This document shows positions 37,557 through 46,181 of a stretch of DNA of 64,000 nucleotides, piece by piece; positions within the stretch are counted from its first letter, which is position 1; each line of letters starts with the position of its first letter. A program made the position numbers and the translations under genes. Below the pieces are notes generated by a model that made no database searches, had not been told where the DNA came from, and saw only the letters and a program-made list of their open reading frames with translations. Source of the stretch: Thermococcus sp. 21S9 (lineage in GTDB: Archaea > Methanobacteriota_B > Thermococci > Thermococcales > Thermococcaceae); the NCBI RefSeq assembly GCF_012027635.1, contig NZ_SNUS01000001.1, forward strand, positions 1,240,001 to 1,304,000, in the 5' to 3' direction.

Positions 37557-37831
37557 ACACATTCGAAAAACCTTTGGCAGTCTGACGTTGCTTTCTCATG
37601 TTTTTACACATTTTTGTAAACATTTGCGGGATTTTTTCGGAATCTTTCGGCGGTTCTTTGTCAATTGGGACTCCTCACGCCCCTGTTTCGACGAACGGCT
37701 ATTCTGATTTCGGCGTTTGGCTAATTAGCTTCCCCTAACTCTTTTTCGACTTTTGTCGTTTATCACTTTGACAATCAACGAAAGAATTTTAAGGTTTCCT
37801 AATGCCCACTTCTGAGAAGCGAGGTGGTAGC
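37557..37831. promoter_or_regulatory. AT-rich intergenic region with the acs promoter
   Basis: 275 bases between the CooC-like gene and acs. There is no convincing ORF or RNA gene. It contains several T-runs downstream of the ATPase stop (probable terminator) and a TATA box ATTTTAAGG (37786-37794) that gives a leader of about 15 bases ending in GAGGTGGTAGC before ATG 37832. The single TATCAC at 37770-37775 lacks a matching second half. Confidence 0.5.
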
Positions 37832-39772
37832 ATGCAGATAGGCGAAGGATTTCTCAAGGAAAGGTACCTGCCGATGGAGGCCTTCAGAGAGGAGCACCGG
37901 AAGTCCATCGAGAACATCGAGGATTTCTGGGCTGAGCAGGCGAAGGTTTTAGACTGGTTCAGGACCTGGGAGAAGGTCCTCGACGACTCAAGGGCACCTT
38001 TCTTCCGCTGGTTCGTCGGAGGCCAGCTCAACGCGAGCTACAACGCCCTCGACAGGCACGTTAAGGCGGGAAAGAGAAACCGCGCCGCGATAATCTGGGA
38101 GAGCGAGCGCGGTGAGACGAGAACGCTCACCTACTACGAGCTCTACCGCGAGGTTAACCGCTTTGCCTCGGCTCTGAAAAACCTCGGCGTCGAGAAGGGC
38201 GACAGGGTCGTCATCTACATGCCCCTCGTTCCAGAAGTGGTCATAGCAATGCTCGCCAGCGCGAGGATTGGAGCGATTCACAGCGTTGTATTCTCGGGCT
38301 TCTCGGCGGAAGCCTTGGCAACGAGAATCAACGACGCAAGGGCGAAGGTCGTCATCACCGCCGACTACCTTTACAGACGCGGTAAGAGGCTCAACCTCAA
38401 GGAGATAGTTGACAAGGCCCTCCTCGAAACGCCGAGCGTTGAAAGCGTCGTCGTCCTCAGGAGGGAAGAGAACGGCGTCAACATGGTCGAGGGCAGGGAC
38501 TACGACTGGAACGAACTCCTCGACGGGGCCGAGCGCTACGTTGAGCCCGCTCCGGTTGAGAGCAATCATCCGCTGTTCATCCTCTACACGAGCGGAACCA
38601 CCGGAAGGCCCAAGGGAATCGTCCACTCCACCGGAGGTTACCTCGTCTATGTGGCCAAGACGATGGAGTGGGCGTGGGGAATAACCGAGAGCGACCTATT
38701 CTGGAACACCGCAGATGTTGGCTGGATAACGGGCCACAGCTACCTCGTCTACGGGCCCCTAACGCTTGGCCTTACGGTGATGATGTACGAGGGTGCGCTC
38801 AACTACCCGAAGCCCGACAGGCCCTGGGAGCTTGTGGAGAAGCACGGGGTGACGATATTCTACACCGCCCCAACGGCAATCAGAATGCTCATGCGCTACG
38901 GCGACGAGTGGGTGAAGAAGCACGACCTTTCGAGTTTGAGGCTCCTCGGTTCGGTCGGCGAGCCGATAAACCCGAGGGCCTGGAAGTGGTACTACGAGGT
39001 CGTTGGCGGTGGAAGGTGCCCGATAATCGATACCTGGTGGCAGACAGAGACTGGTGGCTACATGATTTATCCCTCGGCCGGAATACAGTTGCCTCCGCTG
39101 AAGCCTGGCTCAGCTACTTTTCCGGGCCTCGGCGTCGATGCTGATGTTCTCAGGGCCGACGGAAGCCCGGCTGAGCCGAACGAGCGTGGCTATCTCGTGA
39201 TAAAGAAGCCCTGGCCCGGAATGCTCCTTGGAATCTGGGGCGACGACGAGCGCTACATCAGAACCTACTGGAAGCGCTTCAGCAGGCCCGACGAGGGAAT
39301 CTGGATTTACTACCCCGCTGACTACGCTATGAAGGACGATGAAGGCTACTTCTGGATATTCGGCAGGGCCGACGAGGTGCTGAACGTCTCTGGGCACAGG
39401 ATTGGGACGGCCGAGATAGAGCATGCTTTGGTCCTCCACCCGGCAGTTGCCGAGGCAGCAGTAATCGGAAGGCCCGACGAGATTAAGGGCGAAGTGCCAG
39501 TTGCCGTTGTAATCCTCAAGGAGAACTGCGTCCCGAGGGAGGGCCTGAAGAAGGAACTCATAGACTACGTCAGGGAAACCCTCGGACCGATAGCGGCTCC
39601 TGCAGAGGTTTTCTTCGTCAACAAACTGCCGAAGACGAGGAGCGGGAAGATAATGCGTCGCGTTCTAAAGGCTCTCGCCAGCGGAAAGGGCCTCGGCGAC
39701 CTCTCAACGCTCGAGGACGAGGCGAGCGTGGAAGAAGTGAAAAAAGCTTTGGAAGGTTTCGAGATGCGTTAG
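37832..39772 (+). CDS. acs: Acetyl-CoA synthetase (AMP-forming)
   Basis: A 646-residue adenylate-forming enzyme making acetyl-CoA from acetate, ATP and CoA. It has the phosphate-binding loop [12 protein letters not shown], the A5 segment [10 protein letters not shown], the hinge [18 protein letters not shown] and the C-terminal acetylation-site motif [11 protein letters not shown]. The start is ATG 37832 (GAGGTGG upstream) rather than 37802. It ends overlapping hypE by 4 bases. Thermococcales more often make acetate by ADP-forming enzymes, so the AMP-forming enzyme may serve acetate uptake or another acid. Confidence 0.92.
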   Translation: MQIGEGFLKERYLPMEAFREEHRKSIENIEDFWAEQAKVLDWFRTWEKVLDDSRAPFFRWFVGGQLNASYNALDRHVKAGKRNRAAIIWESERGETRTLTYYELYREVNRFASALKNLGVEKGDRVVIYMPLVPEVVIAMLASARIGAIHSVVFSGFSAEALATRINDARAKVVITADYLYRRGKRLNLKEIVDKALLETPSVESVVVLRREENGVNMVEGRDYDWNELLDGAERYVEPAPVESNHPLFILYTSGTTGRPKGIVHSTGGYLVYVAKTMEWAWGITESDLFWNTADVGWITGHSYLVYGPLTLGLTVMMYEGALNYPKPDRPWELVEKHGVTIFYTAPTAIRMLMRYGDEWVKKHDLSSLRLLGSVGEPINPRAWKWYYEVVGGGRCPIIDTWWQTETGGYMIYPSAGIQLPPLKPGSATFPGLGVDADVLRADGSPAEPNERGYLVIKKPWPGMLLGIWGDDERYIRTYWKRFSRPDEGIWIYYPADYAMKDDEGYFWIFGRADEVLNVSGHRIGTAEIEHALVLHPAVAEAAVIGRPDEIKGEVPVAVVILKENCVPREGLKKELIDYVRETLGPIAAPAEVFFVNKLPKTRSGKIMRRVLKALASGKGLGDLSTLEDEASVEEVKKALEGFEMR

Positions 39773-40785
39773 CATATCCTCGGCACGGGGTCTCCGGCCG
39801 GAGGCTCCATGAAGCGCTTTCCGCCGATTCCGGTTTCGAGGAGGACCTTCCCTCTGTATTCTTCTATTACCTCGCCGATTATCGCCGCGTCCTTCCCCCT
39901 CTTCGTCTTCCTCATCACCTCAAGGGCTTCCTCTGCGTACTCCTTTGCAACGACCATAACCACTTTTCCCTCGTTGGCAACATCGTAGGGACTGATTCCC
40001 AGCATCTCGCTCGCGGCCCTCACCTCGGGCTTCACGGGTATCGCATCCTCCCTGACGAGGATTCCGACGTTGCTCTTTCTCGCTATCTCGTTGAGGGCGT
40101 TGCTCAGCCCGGCCCTCGTGGGGTCCTTCATCGCGTGAATGTTCTCCCAGCCTATCGCTTTTGCAACCGCTTCAACGACCTCCCACACCGGCGCGACGTC
40201 GCTCTTCAGCTCGGTTTCGAAGGCTATGCCCTCCCTGTGGCTCATCAGTGCTATTCCGTGGTCCCCTATCGTCCCGCTGACGAGGACTGTGTCTCCTACC
40301 TTCGCCCCGGCGTCGCTTACCGGCTTTTCCGCGATTCCAACTCCCGCTGTAATCACGAACATCTCTATGGGCTCTTCAACGACCTTCGTGTCGCCGGTGA
40401 CGATTGGAACGGGAACTTCCTTAGACGTCTCGTCCATCGAGCGGAGAACCCTCTCAAGGACATCCATGTCGAGGCCTTCCCCGATAATCATCGAGTTTGC
40501 TAAGGCTAAAGGCTTCGCACCCATCACCGCCAAATCGTTGACCGTTCCGCTTATCGCGAGCCTGCCTATGTCACCGCCGGGGAAGAAGAGAGGCTTGACC
40601 GTGTGCCCATCGATGGTGAAGACTATGTGCTTATCGCCGAAAGGTATCGTCGCCCCGTCGTCCAAAGCGTCAAGTCCTATCCCCCCGGCGCTCTTGAGGG
40701 TCAGGGTCTTCAGTATAACGTCCCTCAGGAGCTCCTCCATTATTTCTCCGCCCGCACCGTGTTCGAGCTTTATCTTTTCACCCAT
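39769..40785 (-). CDS. hypE: Hydrogenase maturation protein HypE
   Basis: About 338 residues. HypE converts the carbamoyl group delivered by HypF to a thiocyanate on its C-terminal cysteine, the source of the CN ligands of the [NiFe] site. Visible are LEHGAGGE near the N-terminus, DDGATIP, the ATP-binding GDTKVVE region and the required C-terminal PRIC. ATG 40785 is preceded by GGAGGGTTG. It follows the HEPN gene by 2 bases, so it belongs to the operon beginning with the nucleotidyltransferase. Confidence 0.94.
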   Translation of the reverse strand: MGEKIKLEHGAGGEIMEELLRDVILKTLTLKSAGGIGLDALDDGATIPFGDKHIVFTIDGHTVKPLFFPGGDIGRLAISGTVNDLAVMGAKPLALANSMIIGEGLDMDVLERVLRSMDETSKEVPVPIVTGDTKVVEEPIEMFVITAGVGIAEKPVSDAGAKVGDTVLVSGTIGDHGIALMSHREGIAFETELKSDVAPVWEVVEAVAKAIGWENIHAMKDPTRAGLSNALNEIARKSNVGILVREDAIPVKPEVRAASEMLGISPYDVANEGKVVMVVAKEYAEEALEVMRKTKRGKDAAIIGEVIEEYRGKVLLETGIGGKRFMEPPAGDPVPRIC

Positions 40786-40787
40786 CT

Positions 40788-41180
40788 TCAACCCTCCAGA
40801 AAGCCTTTCGAAATTAGATAGCGCCTCGTAAATTCGAGGAACTCTTCGGCGCGCCGTATGTTTTCGCGCGCCTCTTCCTCTGTTATATCAACCACGAAGG
40901 AGTAATCCGCGGTCTGCCTGAGATTAAACGCAGTTCGAAGGTGTGTGAAAAACCTGTGTGGGACTTCTCCAGTCTTGACGAACTCCCTGCCAAGGAGCGC
41001 TATGACTGCGGAATGCTTCGAAACCCGTATTCCCTTCGTCAGCAAAATGGCCTCTGCGCAGTAGAACATTGTGTAGTACGCCCTTGAGAGCGCGAAGGCA
41101 TAAAACCCCTTCTCCAGCAATGTCTTTGAGGCTTCAAGGCTCCTCTCGGCTTTTTCCAGTATTTCCCTGTACCCACTCAT
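40788..41180 (-). CDS. HEPN domain protein (toxin-type partner)
   Basis: A 130-residue all-helical protein of the HEPN class, with RAYYTMFYCAEA, a KHSAV segment and RQTADYSF. Proteins of this kind pair with MNT nucleotidyltransferases and act as RNases in toxin-antitoxin systems in some cases. The canonical RX4-6H motif is not obvious (RVSKH and RFFTH have three spacers), so RNase activity is uncertain. It overlaps the nucleotidyltransferase by 4 bases and is followed directly by hypE. Confidence 0.8.
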   Translation of the reverse strand: MSGYREILEKAERSLEASKTLLEKGFYAFALSRAYYTMFYCAEAILLTKGIRVSKHSAVIALLGREFVKTGEVPHRFFTHLRTAFNLRQTADYSFVVDITEEEARENIRRAEEFLEFTRRYLISKGFLEG

Positions 41181-41503
41181 ACTTTGACACCTTCCGTGTA
41201 AACGTTCTGAATCAGCGGGTCGTGTTCCATTCTCGGATTAACGGGGTAAACGATGAGCGAGACAACTAACCCTTTCTCCAGAACGTATTTCTCCGTGATT
41301 TCACTGAGCCGGTCATGCTCTTCGAGCGTTAGCCTTCTCTTGACCATGACAATCACGTCAACGTCGCTGTCCTCTTTAGCTTCGCCCCTCGCGTACGAGC
41401 CGAAGAGGATAACATCGACTAAGTCGTCGCCGAGGATTTCGATGAGCTTTTCCTTCACCTCGCGCAGGATTTCGAGGAGCTCTTCCCTCGGGATTACGGG
41501 CAT
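41177..41503 (-). CDS. MNT-type nucleotidyltransferase (antitoxin-type partner)
   Basis: A 108-residue minimal nucleotidyltransferase with GSYARGEAKEDSDVDV, containing the GSX10DXD metal site. In HEPN/MNT pairs this protein neutralises the HEPN partner, for MntA by AMPylation. It is first in the unit MNT-HEPN-hypE. The likely promoter is GGTTTAAGTG at 41538-41547, just downstream of the hypF stop. Confidence 0.82.
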   Translation of the reverse strand: MPVIPREELLEILREVKEKLIEILGDDLVDVILFGSYARGEAKEDSDVDVIVMVKRRLTLEEHDRLSEITEKYVLEKGLVVSLIVYPVNPRMEHDPLIQNVYTEGVKV

Positions 41504-41537
41504 CGTCTTTTCCCTCAGTTTAAATTCCTGCTTTCTC

Positions 41538-41547
41538 CACTTAAACC
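41538..41547 (-). promoter_or_regulatory. TATA box of the MNT-HEPN-hypE unit
   Basis: GGTTTAAGTG on the minus strand predicts a transcript start near 41516, 13 bases before ATG 41503. The nearer AATTTAAAC (41518-41526) would place the start inside the gene and is less likely. Confidence 0.45.
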
Positions 41548-41548
41548 T

Positions 41549-43867
41549 TCACAGCATCAAATCCTCCTTCGTCAGGTAGCCCTCAAGGTACAGCCCGCCG
41601 AGGAAGGCCTGGCCAACGTTTATCCCGTTGTCCCCGCGCGGGACCTCCGTTGTAACGTGGAACTTAAGGCCCGACGCCTCAACAGCCTTCCTCACGGTCT
41701 TGACTATGAGCTCGTTGTAGGCGACACCACCGCTCATCACGACGTCCTTAACGCCGAACTCTTTAGCTTTCTCGATGGCAACCCCTGCAAAGGCCCTCGC
41801 GAGTGCTAAATGAACCGAGTAAGCGATGTCCGCTGGAGAGGCCTTTTCGAGGACGTCCAGCGCCTGCACGAACAGCTCCTCGACCTTGAGGAGTTCTCCC
41901 TCTACAGGCACTTCGAACTTGAGGTCGTTCTTGCCCTTCATCGCGAAGCTCTCGAGCTTCATCGCCGGTTCGCCCTCGTAGTGCCTCCTGTAGGCCACGT
42001 TGAGCAGAACGGACAGGGCGTCAAGGACCCTTCCGGTTGACGAAGCGTAGGCGAGGTTTATTCCCTTGGCGAGCTGGTTCAAAGCCACCGAGAACTCAAC
42101 CTCGCCGTACTTCAAGCTCCCTATCGCCTTCGGACAGCACTTCCTTATGACCCCTTCAAGCTCCTCGACGCTGTAAACCTTGCTCAGGATTCCCATCAAA
42201 GCTCTCAGCGGGTAGTAGCTCGCCAAATCACCACCGGGAAGCGGGTAGTAGTCTATATGAGCCAACCTCTCCACGTCCTCGTAGCCGAGGTAGAGCACCT
42301 CACCGCCCCACGTGTTGCCATCGGTTCCGTAGCCCACTCCATCAACGGCTATTCCCACCGCCGATTCAAGGTTCTTCTCGGCTAAGACACTCGCTATGTG
42401 GGCGTAGTGGTGCTGAACCTGGAGTAGCTCGACGTTCAGTTCGTTCGCAAGCTCCATGGCAAGCTTCGTCGTGTTGTAGCTCGGATGCAAGTCGGCGACG
42501 ATTAAATCGAACTCCTTAACCCTCAGGATTCTCTTGAAGTGCTCTATCGCCTCCCTCATGAACTCGAGAACCTCGACCTTTCCGGTGTTGCCGATGTACT
42601 GGCTCGGGTAAACCTTTCCGTTTTTAGCAACTCCAAAGGCGTTCATCAGCTCCGCACCGACCGCCAGGCCACGGTAGTTGAAGGGAATCTCTATCGGGAG
42701 GGGCACGAAACCGCGGGAGCGCCTAATAACGGCCCTCCTCCCGTCAACGAAGCGAATCACGCTGTCGTCAGCTCTGTTGAGTATCTTCCTGTTGTGGAGC
42801 AGGAAGTAGTCGGCTACATCCTTCAGCTCCTCGAAGGCCCTGTCGTTGTCCTTGACCATCGGCATTCCCGGGTAGTTGGCTGAGGTCATCACGTAGACCT
42901 TCGTCTTGCTCCAGTGGAAGAGTATGTAGTGTGTTCCCGCGTAGGGGAGCATGACGCCGATTGTGTGAAGCCCCGGCGCGAGGTTCTCGGGCAGGGGGAA
43001 GGGTTCTCTCTTGCGGAGCGTCACGATGGGCCTCCTGTAGGATGTCAGCTCCTCCTCTTCTTCGTTGCTCACGTAGGCGAAGCTCTTGACCGTCTCAAGT
43101 GAGTCAGCCATTATCGCGAAGGGCTTCTGGGGCCTGAAGGTTCTCCTCCTCAGCTCGGCAACGACGTCTTCCCTTGTCGCGTCGCACGCCAGATGGATTC
43201 CGCCGATTCCCTTGATGGCCACTATGTAGCCCTTGTCTATCAGCTCCGCCGCTTTCCTCAGCGGGTCTCCGGTGATTTCCTCCCCGTCGCTCGTGTAGAG
43301 ACGGTAGCTCGGCCCGCAGACGGGACAGCAGACCGGCTCGGCGTGGTAGCGCCTGTTCAGGGGGTCTTTGTACTCGCTCTCGCAGAAGTCGCACATCGGA
43401 AATTCCTTCATCGTCGTGTTCTCGCGGTCGTAGGGTAAATCCTCGATGATTGTGAACCTCGGCCCGCAGTTGGTGCAGACGATGAAGGGGTACATGTAGC
43501 GCTTGTTCGTCGGGTCGAAAAGTTCTCTCAGGCAGTCCTCGCAGATGGCTATGTCGGGCGGGATTATCGAGTCCCCACCGCTTCCGCCCTTCGAGCTCTT
43601 CTCGATGTAGAAGCGGTCGAAGCCCTGGGGCGGGATTTCCTTCTTCTCGAGCCTGTCAACCCTCGCGAGGGGAGGTTTTTTCCGGTAGATGTCCTCTATG
43701 AAGGCCTCTATGTCCTCTTCCCTTCCCTCGACGACTATCTCGACTCCGGCATCGCCGAGGTTCTTGACGTAGCCCCTCAGGTTGTGCTCGTGCGCTATGC
43801 GGTAAATGAACGGCCTGAATCCAACGGCCTGAACGATGCCCTGAACGTGAATACGGTAAGCCTTCAT
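41549..43867 (-). CDS. hypF: Carbamoyltransferase HypF
   Basis: A 772-residue maturation enzyme that activates carbamoyl phosphate and passes the carbamoyl group to HypE. Domain order is canonical: N-terminal acylphosphatase domain (VQGIVQAVGFRP), two zinc fingers (CEDC...CTNC and CDFC...CPVC), a YrdC-like domain and a Kae1-like domain with VQHHYAHIASVLAE and an ASKHA-type GVAYN segment. ATG 43867 with GGTGGGTGGGC is the start, not the far-upstream frame end. TATA CCTATAAAG at 43901-43909. Confidence 0.95.
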   Translation of the reverse strand: MKAYRIHVQGIVQAVGFRPFIYRIAHEHNLRGYVKNLGDAGVEIVVEGREEDIEAFIEDIYRKKPPLARVDRLEKKEIPPQGFDRFYIEKSSKGGSGGDSIIPPDIAICEDCLRELFDPTNKRYMYPFIVCTNCGPRFTIIEDLPYDRENTTMKEFPMCDFCESEYKDPLNRRYHAEPVCCPVCGPSYRLYTSDGEEITGDPLRKAAELIDKGYIVAIKGIGGIHLACDATREDVVAELRRRTFRPQKPFAIMADSLETVKSFAYVSNEEEEELTSYRRPIVTLRKREPFPLPENLAPGLHTIGVMLPYAGTHYILFHWSKTKVYVMTSANYPGMPMVKDNDRAFEELKDVADYFLLHNRKILNRADDSVIRFVDGRRAVIRRSRGFVPLPIEIPFNYRGLAVGAELMNAFGVAKNGKVYPSQYIGNTGKVEVLEFMREAIEHFKRILRVKEFDLIVADLHPSYNTTKLAMELANELNVELLQVQHHYAHIASVLAEKNLESAVGIAVDGVGYGTDGNTWGGEVLYLGYEDVERLAHIDYYPLPGGDLASYYPLRALMGILSKVYSVEELEGVIRKCCPKAIGSLKYGEVEFSVALNQLAKGINLAYASSTGRVLDALSVLLNVAYRRHYEGEPAMKLESFAMKGKNDLKFEVPVEGELLKVEELFVQALDVLEKASPADIAYSVHLALARAFAGVAIEKAKEFGVKDVVMSGGVAYNELIVKTVRKAVEASGLKFHVTTEVPRGDNGINVGQAFLGGLYLEGYLTKEDLML

Positions 43868-43900
43868 GCCCACCCACCGGTTTTTCTCGGTATTTGGAGC

Positions 43901-43909
43901 CTTTATAGG
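43901..43909 (-). promoter_or_regulatory. hypF TATA box
   Basis: CCTATAAAG on the minus strand, giving a leader of about 11 bases that is nearly all ribosome binding site. It shows that hypF can be transcribed separately from the upstream hypD-hypC genes. Confidence 0.5.
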
Positions 43910-43959
43910 TTTCCAAAACCAAAAGTTGAAAACGAGAGTGGAGTTTTGAACCTTTGGTG

Positions 43960-45069
43960 TTAGAACAACGCCCCGTACTTGTAGAATATCGAGCATGTTC
44001 CCTCGTAGGACACCATGCACGGTCCTATCGGGTGCCTCGGCGTGCAGGTCTTTCCGAAGTGCGGGCACTGCGGTGGCAGGGCCAGTCCCCTGAGGATTGC
44101 CCCGCAGAGACAGCCCTTCTCAAGGTCGGGGAGCTTCGGGACTTCGGGGTCGTAGTAGGTCCTTATCTCAAGCTCCTTCCACTCCTTCCTCAGCTCGAGA
44201 CCGCTCTTGGGCATGACCCCGAGGGCGCGCCACCTCGCGTCCTTGACCTCAAAGAACTTGTCTATGAGCTTCTGGGCAACGACGTTGCCCTCGTATTTAA
44301 CGGAGCGGGTGTATTCGTTGATTATCTTAGCCTCTCCGGCCTTCACCATCCTGACGAGGTAGAGTATCGCGAGGAGCATGTCAACCGGCTCAAAACCGGC
44401 TATAACCTGCGGGACGCCGTACTTCTCGGTTATCGGCTCCCAGCCCTTGACGCCTATTATGACCGAGACGTGGCCGGGGTCGATGAGCCCGTGGAAGCGC
44501 GTCCCCTGCTTTATGAGAACCTCAACCGCCGGTGGCGTGAGCCTGTGAACCGAGTAAATCTTGAAGTTCTCAAGCTCCTCCTGAGCAACGACGTTGAGCA
44601 TTCCCGCGGCCGGGGCTGTGGTCGTCTCGAAGCCTGGGCTGAAGTGAACCACCGTTCTGTCGGGGTTCTCCTTGGCTATGCGGTAGGTGTCGTAGATTGA
44701 GTAAACGACCCTGATGTCGTAGCCCTCGCTCTTCAAATCGGCGAAGCTTCCCCTTGGCGTCGGAATCTTGTACATGTCGCCGAAGGTCGTCATGATTATT
44801 CTGTCGCCCTCCTCGTATGCCTGGCGCATTATCTCCATCATCTTGACGATGTCCTCGACCGGCGTAATGCAGACCGGACAGCCCGGCCCGCTGAGTATCT
44901 TGACATTCTCTGGCAGGAGCGAGCGGATTCCGGTTCTCGTCACGGTGTCCTCGTGGGTTCCGCAGACGTGCATGAAGCGGACCTCGTCGAGGCCCTTCGC
45001 CTCCTCATGGATTTTCTTCACTATCTTCTGAGCGAGCTCCCTGTCCCTGAACTTGTCCAGCGTCCCCAT
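43960..45069 (-). CDS. hypD: Hydrogenase maturation protein HypD
   Basis: About 369 residues. HypD is the Fe-S scaffold on which Fe(CN)2CO is assembled together with HypC and HypE. The active-site Cys motif VCGTHEDT, GPGCPVC, and the C-terminal 4Fe-4S set (CLCG, PPQCPHFGKTCTPRHPIGPC, and Cys in EGTCSIF) are all present. ATG 45069 is preceded by GGTGATTGAA, and its start overlaps the hypC stop. Confidence 0.95.
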   Translation of the reverse strand: MGTLDKFRDRELAQKIVKKIHEEAKGLDEVRFMHVCGTHEDTVTRTGIRSLLPENVKILSGPGCPVCITPVEDIVKMMEIMRQAYEEGDRIIMTTFGDMYKIPTPRGSFADLKSEGYDIRVVYSIYDTYRIAKENPDRTVVHFSPGFETTTAPAAGMLNVVAQEELENFKIYSVHRLTPPAVEVLIKQGTRFHGLIDPGHVSVIIGVKGWEPITEKYGVPQVIAGFEPVDMLLAILYLVRMVKAGEAKIINEYTRSVKYEGNVVAQKLIDKFFEVKDARWRALGVMPKSGLELRKEWKELEIRTYYDPEVPKLPDLEKGCLCGAILRGLALPPQCPHFGKTCTPRHPIGPCMVSYEGTCSIFYKYGALF

Positions 45070-45070
45070 T

Positions 45071-45331
45071 TCAATCACCCGGGTAGTAGTAGCCACCTAT
45101 CGCGTCCTTTTCAAGCTTGAAGACCTCGTCCCAGGCCGAAAGGATTTCCTTCGCGGTCTCTTCATCGACCTTCTCGATTATGAAGCCGGTGTGAATCAGC
45201 ACGTATTCACCGGGCTTGACGTCGGGCATCAAATCAATTCTGGCCTCTCTCTTGACGCCTCCGAAGTCCACCCACGCGGTTCCCTTCTCCCTGTCAACCT
45301 CCAAAACCTTCGCAACGGTCGCCAGACACAT
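45071..45331 (-). CDS. hypC: Hydrogenase maturation chaperone HypC
   Basis: An 86-residue OB-fold chaperone that carries the Fe(CN)2CO unit from HypD to the hydrogenase large subunit. ATG 45331 gives the required N-terminal Met-Cys (Cys2), then LATVAKVLEV and DVKPGEYVLIHTGFI. GTAGGTGAAG precedes it. It is followed directly by hypD. Confidence 0.94.
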   Translation of the reverse strand: MCLATVAKVLEVDREKGTAWVDFGGVKREARIDLMPDVKPGEYVLIHTGFIIEKVDEETAKEILSAWDEVFKLEKDAIGGYYYPGD

Positions 45332-45375
45332 GAGCTTCACCTACCTCGGGTTGTCCTGCCCGTTATTTAGCCTTT

Positions 45376-45630
45376 CTAAAACCTCCGGTTTGAAACTGTG
45401 AAGGTCAGCTCGAGCTTCCTTGAGCGGTGATAGGAGCACCTCGCGAGGGTCTCCTCGGCTTCGCTCCTGCTGACCTTCTCAAGAACTATGCCGTAGTAAA
45501 TCTTCACGTAGTCCCCGGGTTTCACGTCCTTTACGAAGTCCAGCCTCGCCTCCTTGAGCTGGCCGTCAACGTCGACTATTGCCCTCCCGTTCCTTACCTC
45601 GAGGACCCTCCCCGCGAGCATCAGGGCCAT
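45376..45630 (-). CDS. HypC paralog lacking the N-terminal cysteine
   Basis: An 84-residue HypC/HupF-type protein aligned without gaps to the neighbouring HypC over its N-terminus: MCLATVAKVLEV there, MALMLAGRVLEV here. So Ala stands at the place of the essential Cys2. The rest of the OB fold (DVKPGDYVKIYYGIVLEKV) is kept; the C-terminus has a different tail with one Cys. Translation from ATG 45630 has an almost absent leader (TATA TCTATAAATCG, 45657-45667). It is first in the hypC-hypD minus-strand cluster and divergent from the DUF302 gene. Confidence 0.82.
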   Translation of the reverse strand: MALMLAGRVLEVRNGRAIVDVDGQLKEARLDFVKDVKPGDYVKIYYGIVLEKVSRSEAEETLARCSYHRSRKLELTFTVSNRRF

Positions 45631-45656
45631 GGTTATCAACCAAAGGTGATAGAAAA

Positions 45657-45667
45657 CGATTTATAGA
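45657..45667. promoter_or_regulatory. Shared AT element for hypC-paralog and DUF302
   Basis: CGATTTATAGA can serve as TATA box in both directions: to the left it would start the hypC paralog near 45634; to the right it would start DUF302 near 45689. The TetR-type operator lies immediately on its right side. Confidence 0.5.
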
Positions 45668-45675
45668 CCTTTTCC

Positions 45676-45689
45676 TGACCAGTCAGTCA
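45676..45689. promoter_or_regulatory. TetR operator A (DUF302 promoter)
   Basis: TGACCAGTCAGTCA, of the form TGAC-N6-GTCA, within the longer inverted repeat CCTGAC-N6-GTCAGG. It covers about -13 to +1 of the inferred DUF302 transcript. The same form occurs at 46156 and 46861. Confidence 0.75.
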
Positions 45690-45699
45690 GGTGGTTCCG

Positions 45700-46083
45700 A
45701 TGGAGGACATGATGGCCCAGATGATTAAGGTTGTGAAGAGCAAGTACCCCTACGAGGAAACCATAGAGAAGATTAAGGCCAAGGTCGAGGAGATTGGATG
45801 GAGCGTTGTTGCCGAGCACGATATGGAGAAGAAAGTCGGTGTTAGGGTTTACATCATCGAGCTCTGCAACAAGGAGTTCGCAAAGAAGGCCCTTGAAAAG
45901 CCTGAGAACCGCTGGATTTCTGCATTTATGCCGTGCCGTCTGGCGGTTGCAGACAACCCCGATGGGGTTTACGTTTACGGTATGAACATGGGTGCCTTTG
46001 CAGGGATGGCTCCCGGTGAGCTTGCCGAGATTCTCAAGAAAGTTTCGGAGGTTGACGAGGCCATTCTCAGTTCGGTTCTTTGA
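45700..46083 (+). CDS. DUF302 family protein
   Basis: A protein of about 127 residues of the DUF302 fold, with the amphipathic repeat structure and YPYEETIEKIKAKVEEIGW at the start and ending in VDEAILSSVL. No activity is assigned to the family with certainty; such proteins often sit beside sulfur, redox or heavy-metal genes. ATG 45700 follows GGTGGTTCCG. It is under the first TGAC-N6-GTCA operator, so it is expressed with the oxidoreductase-hydrogenase operon. Next gene: tetR. Confidence 0.75.
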   Translation: MEDMMAQMIKVVKSKYPYEETIEKIKAKVEEIGWSVVAEHDMEKKVGVRVYIIELCNKEFAKKALEKPENRWISAFMPCRLAVADNPDGVYVYGMNMGAFAGMAPGELAEILKKVSEVDEAILSSVL

Positions 46084-46155
46084 ACGCCTCTTTTCCATCC
46101 TTTCCGGCGGAAAGTTTAAATTCTCCTCCTGCACATAATTGTCCATAACGTTAAA

Positions 46156-46169
46156 TGACCGAATGGTCA
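46156..46169. promoter_or_regulatory. TetR operator B (tetR promoter)
   Basis: TGACCGAATGGTCA, a perfect inverted repeat TGACC-N4-GGTCA, in the tetR leader at about +11 to +24. TATA GTTTAAATT lies at 46114-46122. This suggests the regulator represses its own gene. Confidence 0.75.
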
Positions 46170-46181
46170 GAAGTGGTGGGC

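Noticed and set aside
37770-37786. TATCAC upstream of acs as a glycolytic motif
   Set aside because: The second half-site after five bases (CAATCA) does not match GTGATA.
43868-44068. Longer HypF beginning at 44068
   Set aside because: The additional N-terminus overlaps hypD on another frame and lacks a ribosome binding site. ATG 43867 has a strong one and begins the acylphosphatase domain.
45635-45655. TATCAC...TTGATA upstream of the hypC paralog (minus strand) as a glycolytic motif
   Set aside because: The spacing is six, not five, and the bases partly serve other signals; no reason for sugar control of this gene.
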